A stretch of DNA of 14,840 nt from Betaproteobacteria bacterium (GTDB lineage Bacteria > Pseudomonadota > Gammaproteobacteria > Burkholderiales > SG8-39): positions 1 through 14,840 of the forward strand of contig DAHVFK010000040.1 of assembly GCA_027317055.1 (NCBI GenBank), given 5' to 3'. The notes under the pieces are model-generated. The model was not told where the DNA came from and ran no database searches. It saw only the letters and a list, made by a program, of their open reading frames with translations. A program made the position numbers and the translations under genes. Position 1 is the first letter of the stretch; every line of letters starts with the position of its first letter. Of the stretch, positions 12,279 through 14,840 are shown piece by piece.

Positions 12279-13529
12279 ATGCGCTTTCTGATCGTCGACC
12301 AGGCGCGCGAACTCCGCGCGGGGCTCGCCGCCCTGCTGCGGGAGCGCTGGCCTGACGCGGAGATAAACGAATGGGAGCCTGCCACCCAGGGCAGCCCGCG
12401 CGAGGCGATCGCACATGGCGCGTATTCCGCGGTGCTGCTTTCCGAGCAGAACTGGGAGGACGCGCCGGTCACAGTGGTGGCCGAGATCTGCGCGGACCCC
12501 AAGTCGCCGCCACTGCTGTTGCTGAGCGACCAGGGCGGCGAGAGCCTGGCAGTGAAGGCGATCAAGGCCGGGGCGTCCGACTTTCTGCGGCGCGAGGGCC
12601 TGCACGCCGACCGGCTGGCGCAGGCGGTGGTCGACGGCATGAGCGAGCGCGCGGAGATCAGCCGCGACGCGTCGGGCCGCCGGCGCGAGCGCACCATCAC
12701 GGTCAAGCTCGCGGCGCTGCGCGATGCGCACGCGGACCGCAGCGCGACGCCGGTGGTTTCCGGGTACCGCGTGCTTCGGCTGATCGGCGAGGGCGGCTCG
12801 TCCCGGGTCTACCTCGCAGAGCGCGTTCACGACGGCAAGACGCTGGTGCTGAAGGTGCTCGATCCGAGGCTGCGGGACGACGCGGTGTTCATGGCGCGCT
12901 TCGTGCAGGAGTACAAGCTTCTCGCGGGCCTGAGCGACGAGCACGTGGCGCAGATCTACGACCAGGGCTTCGCCGCAAGCCACTCCTACATCGCGATGGA
13001 GTATCTGCCCGGCGGAGACCTCAGGGCGAAGATCATCGAGGGCCTCGCGCCGCGTCAGGCCCTGCGCCTGCTGGGGCAGATTGCCAAGGCGCTCGATGCG
13101 ATCCAGCGCCGTGGCATCGTGCACCGCGACCTCAAGCCGCAGAACATCCTTTTCCGCAGCAACGGCGTCCCGGTGATCATCGACTTCGGCATGGCGCGCT
13201 CGCTGGCGTCGAACGCCACCCTCGCGCGCAGCGGCCAGATGATCGCCACCGCGCGCTACCTGAGCCCCGAGCAATGCCTCGGCCAGCCCGCGGACGCGCG
13301 CTCCGATCTCTACAGCCTGGGGGTTATTTTCTACGAGATGCTGACCCGCAGGAGGCTGTACGAGGGGGCCAACGACAGGGAGCTGCTCAGGAAGCACGTG
13401 AAGGGCGAGCCGCCGAGGCTCGGCGCGCCGCTGACCGGCTACCAGCGGGTGCTCGACCGCCTGATCGCCAAGGACCCTGCGCAGCGTTATCAGAGCGCGA
13501 GCGAGCTTTTCGCTAACATAGCGATATGA
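12279..13529 (+). CDS. Pseudo-receiver/Ser-Thr protein kinase fusion
   Basis: A 416-aa cytoplasmic protein with two domains. Residues 1-120 fold like a response-regulator receiver (MRFLIVDQ, then SPPLLLLSDQ and IKAGASDFLRRE), but the acidic pair is reduced to Asp7, the phospho-acceptor Asp is replaced (VLLSEQ, Ser55), and the conserved Lys of the KP motif is Arg104 or Arg105. Residues about 163-414 are a full Hanks-type kinase: glycine loop IGEGGSSRVYLA (169-180), Lys192, Glu211, HRDLKPQN (282-289), DFG (302-304) and SPEQ (329-332), all intact. There is no membrane helix or PASTA domain. The kinase should be active, with the N-terminal domain serving as a phosphorylation-independent sensor or docking part. 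The start at ATG 12279 gives the receiver N-terminus but has no Shine-Dalgarno sequence. The stop overlaps the thyA start. Confidence 0.88.
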   Translation: MRFLIVDQARELRAGLAALLRERWPDAEINEWEPATQGSPREAIAHGAYSAVLLSEQNWEDAPVTVVAEICADPKSPPLLLLSDQGGESLAVKAIKAGASDFLRREGLHADRLAQAVVDGMSERAEISRDASGRRRERTITVKLAALRDAHADRSATPVVSGYRVLRLIGEGGSSRVYLAERVHDGKTLVLKVLDPRLRDDAVFMARFVQEYKLLAGLSDEHVAQIYDQGFAASHSYIAMEYLPGGDLRAKIIEGLAPRQALRLLGQIAKALDAIQRRGIVHRDLKPQNILFRSNGVPVIIDFGMARSLASNATLARSGQMIATARYLSPEQCLGQPADARSDLYSLGVIFYEMLTRRRLYEGANDRELLRKHVKGEPPRLGAPLTGYQRVLDRLIAKDPAQRYQSASELFANIAI

Positions 13530-14335
13530 ACCTCGATCCAGGCGAACAGCAGTATCTCGACCTGCTCGCCGAGCTACTCGAGCGCGGCGCGCGCAAGTCG
13601 GACCGCACCGGCACCGGCACCTTGTCGCTGTTCGGCCGCCAGATGCGGTTCGCGCTGGACCGGGGCTTTCCGCTGCTCACGACCAAGAAGCTGCACCTCA
13701 AGTCCATCATCTACGAGTTGCTGTGGTTCCTGCGCGGCGAAACCAACGTCCGGTGGCTGCAGGAGCACGGCGTGACGATCTGGGACGAATGGGTCGACGC
13801 GCGCGGCGAGTTGGGCCCGATTTACGGATACCAATGGCGCCACTGGAAGACGCCCGACGGGCGCGAAATCGACCAGATCGGGCGGATCGTCGATTCGATC
13901 CGGCTCAACCCCGACTCGCGCCGTCACATGGTCGTGGCATGGAACCCGGCGGACGTCGACAAGATGGCCCTGCCGCCGTGCCACGCGCTGTTCCAGTTCT
14001 ACGTCGCCGAGGGCAGGCTGTCGTGCCAGATGTACCAGCGGAGCGCGGACGTGTTCCTGGGCGTTCCGTTCAACATCGCGTCCTACGCACTGCTGACGCT
14101 GATGATCGCCCAGGTCACCGGGCTCCGCCCGGGTGAGTTCGTGCTCGCACTGGGCGACGTCCATCTGTATCTGAATCACGTCGAGCAGGCGCGCGCGCAA
14201 CTCGCACGCGCGCCGCGGCCATTCCCGCGGATCCGGCTCGCGCCGCGGGAGGACCTGTTCGCCTTCCGCTACGAGGATTTCGCGCTCGAAGGCTACGATC
14301 CGCATCCGGCGATCAAGGCACCGATCGCAGTCTGA
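13526..14335 (+). CDS. thyA: Thymidylate synthase ThyA
   Basis: A 269-aa thymidylate synthase, which converts dUMP to dTMP using methylene-tetrahydrofolate as both carbon donor and reductant. All key motifs are present: SDRTGTGTLSLFG (25-37) with the phosphate-binding Arg, FLRGETNVRWLQ, DEWVDARGELGPIYGYQWR, the nucleophile Cys152 in LPPCHALFQFYV, QRSADVFLGVPFNIASYALL (171-190) and GDVHLYLNH (210-218). E. coli ThyA is 264 aa, so the length is normal. The ATG overlaps the kinase stop as ATGA, which favours translational coupling, and TAACAT lies six bases upstream as a weak -10-like sequence. No folA gene follows here; the next gene is a cupin. Confidence 0.97.
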   Translation: MNLDPGEQQYLDLLAELLERGARKSDRTGTGTLSLFGRQMRFALDRGFPLLTTKKLHLKSIIYELLWFLRGETNVRWLQEHGVTIWDEWVDARGELGPIYGYQWRHWKTPDGREIDQIGRIVDSIRLNPDSRRHMVVAWNPADVDKMALPPCHALFQFYVAEGRLSCQMYQRSADVFLGVPFNIASYALLTLMIAQVTGLRPGEFVLALGDVHLYLNHVEQARAQLARAPRPFPRIRLAPREDLFAFRYEDFALEGYDPHPAIKAPIAV

Positions 14336-14357
14336 CAACTTTCAGGAGGAGTCTGCA

Positions 14358-14747
14358 ATGAGCGTACAAACTGCCGCCCAGTGGGTGTTCAACCTGGCGA
14401 ACGAAAAGCAGGGAATCCGGCGCAAGCTCGGCGAGGGAATCAACACGCGCATCTTCCCCGGCGAGCACGTGATGCTGTCGGTGGTCCGCATCGAGCCGAA
14501 CGCGACCGGCACCGTGCACAGCCATCCCAACGAGCAGTGGGGCGTGCTGCTCGAGGGCGAGTGTGTGCGCATCCAGGGCGACGAGGAGCGCCCGATGAAG
14601 GCGGGCGACTTCTGGCATACGCCGGGGGGCGTGCCGCACGGCATTCGCACCGGCGCCGCGGGAGCGACGGTGCTCGACATCTTCGCGCCGCCGCGGGAGG
14701 AGTACCGCAAGGCAGGCGAAGGCTTCGGGACCGGTGCAAAAAAATGA
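14358..14747 (+). CDS. Single-domain cupin protein
   Basis: A 129-aa single cupin. Motif 1 is GTVHSHPNEQWGVLLEGE (51-68), with His54, His56 and Glu59 as likely metal ligands. Motif 2 is GDFWHTPGGVPHGIRTG (83-99), with His94. These residues make a standard Fe/Mn/Zn-type cupin site, but the activity (dioxygenase, isomerase or sensor) cannot be read. AGGAGG at 14344-14349 is well placed for ATG 14358. It starts 22 bases after thyA and is probably on the same message. The last codons run through seven consecutive A residues (14738-14744), which on the other strand form the T-run of a terminator. Confidence 0.85.
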   Translation: MSVQTAAQWVFNLANEKQGIRRKLGEGINTRIFPGEHVMLSVVRIEPNATGTVHSHPNEQWGVLLEGECVRIQGDEERPMKAGDFWHTPGGVPHGIRTGAAGATVLDIFAPPREEYRKAGEGFGTGAKK

Positions 14748-14776
14748 GGCCCGCCGGTAGGGGGAACCGGCGAGCC
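14738..14776 (-). terminator. Intrinsic terminator for a leftward gene beyond the right edge
   Basis: CGCCGGT (14752-14758) and ACCGGCG (14766-14772) pair around a 7-base loop, and GGC/GCC extend the stem by three pairs past one C-A mismatch. On the minus strand the stem is followed within three bases of its end by seven T residues (complement of 14738-14744). This is a good rho-independent terminator for leftward transcription. In the plus direction no T-run follows closely, the nearest T-rich stretch being about 14802-14811. Confidence 0.65.
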
Positions 14777-14825
14777 CCGGGGGAGAAATGAAGGACTAGG
14801 GTTTTGTTATTGTCGGGAAACTCCT

Positions 14826-14840
14826 TTAGAAGCGCAGCGG
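14826..14840 (-). CDS. Possible C-terminal end of a leftward gene (…PLRF-stop)
   Basis: Reading leftward from the right edge, four codons Pro-Leu-Arg-Phe are followed by TAA. A terminator for leftward transcription about 50 bases downstream supports a gene ending here. A C-terminal Phe is typical of outer-membrane beta-barrel proteins, but four residues cannot identify anything. Confidence 0.25.
   Translation of the reverse strand, partial: PLRF

Noticed and set aside
12234..13397. Minus-strand frame opposite the receiver-kinase gene
   Set aside because: Mirror frame without motifs; the plus-strand kinase motifs are all intact.
14773..14794. Possible small gene or riboswitch after the cupin gene (GGGGGAG then ATG)
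   Set aside because: The ATG is followed by a stop codon after two more codons, and I could not match any known riboswitch core.

Overview
This is a GC-rich window (roughly two-thirds G+C) of dense chromosomal DNA from a Gram-negative proteobacterium, most likely a betaproteobacterium. The evidence is the tldE/pmbA-darP head-to-head pair, a mogA-type gene, a classical thyA, a periplasmic Spy/CpxP-type protein with an OmpR/EnvZ-type two-component system, and heavy G/C use at third codon positions. I see no RNA gene, insertion sequence, CRISPR array, phage gene or attachment site. The longest non-coding stretch is the 169-base gap at 10444-10612.

Layout from left to right. (1) 24-638: a degenerate class III nucleotide-cyclase-like domain protein, facing a small one-helix membrane protein (664-837, minus) that follows tldE/pmbA (879-2243, minus). 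(2) darP (2266-2748, plus) is divergent from pmbA, with only 22 bases between start codons and overlapping -10 elements. It is followed by a GH15 glucoamylase-type enzyme (about 2783-5158), mogA (5168-5764) and a fumarylacetoacetate-hydrolase-family gene (5775-6686), all on plus. (3) 6694-10443, minus strand: a four-gene operon in the order response regulator, histidine kinase, SDR oxidoreductase, SDR oxidoreductase, with gaps of 11, 12 and 19 bases. (4) 10613-11173, plus: a secreted Met/Gly-rich Spy/CpxP-like protein divergent from that operon. The shared gap holds a head-to-head pair of GTARC-N5-GTARC boxes. (5) 11170-12205, minus: a DUF488 gene and a SAM-dependent methyltransferase. (6) 12279-14747, plus: a pseudo-receiver/Ser-Thr kinase fusion overlapping thyA by ATGA, then a single-domain cupin. 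(7) The right edge holds a minus-strand intrinsic terminator and what may be the last codons of a leftward gene.

The most system-like part is 6694-11173. A CpxR/OmpR-type regulator and its kinase share an operator region with a periplasmic chaperone-like protein and are co-transcribed with two redox enzymes. Met/His-rich patches in both the kinase sensor domain and the secreted protein suggest envelope metal (copper or silver) or redox stress sensing, but this is inference. The second point of interest is the kinase upstream of thyA, whose receiver domain has lost its phospho-acceptor Asp. The third is a recurring arrangement in which a -10-like hexamer lies 5-9 bases before an ATG that lacks a Shine-Dalgarno sequence, suggesting leaderless transcripts.
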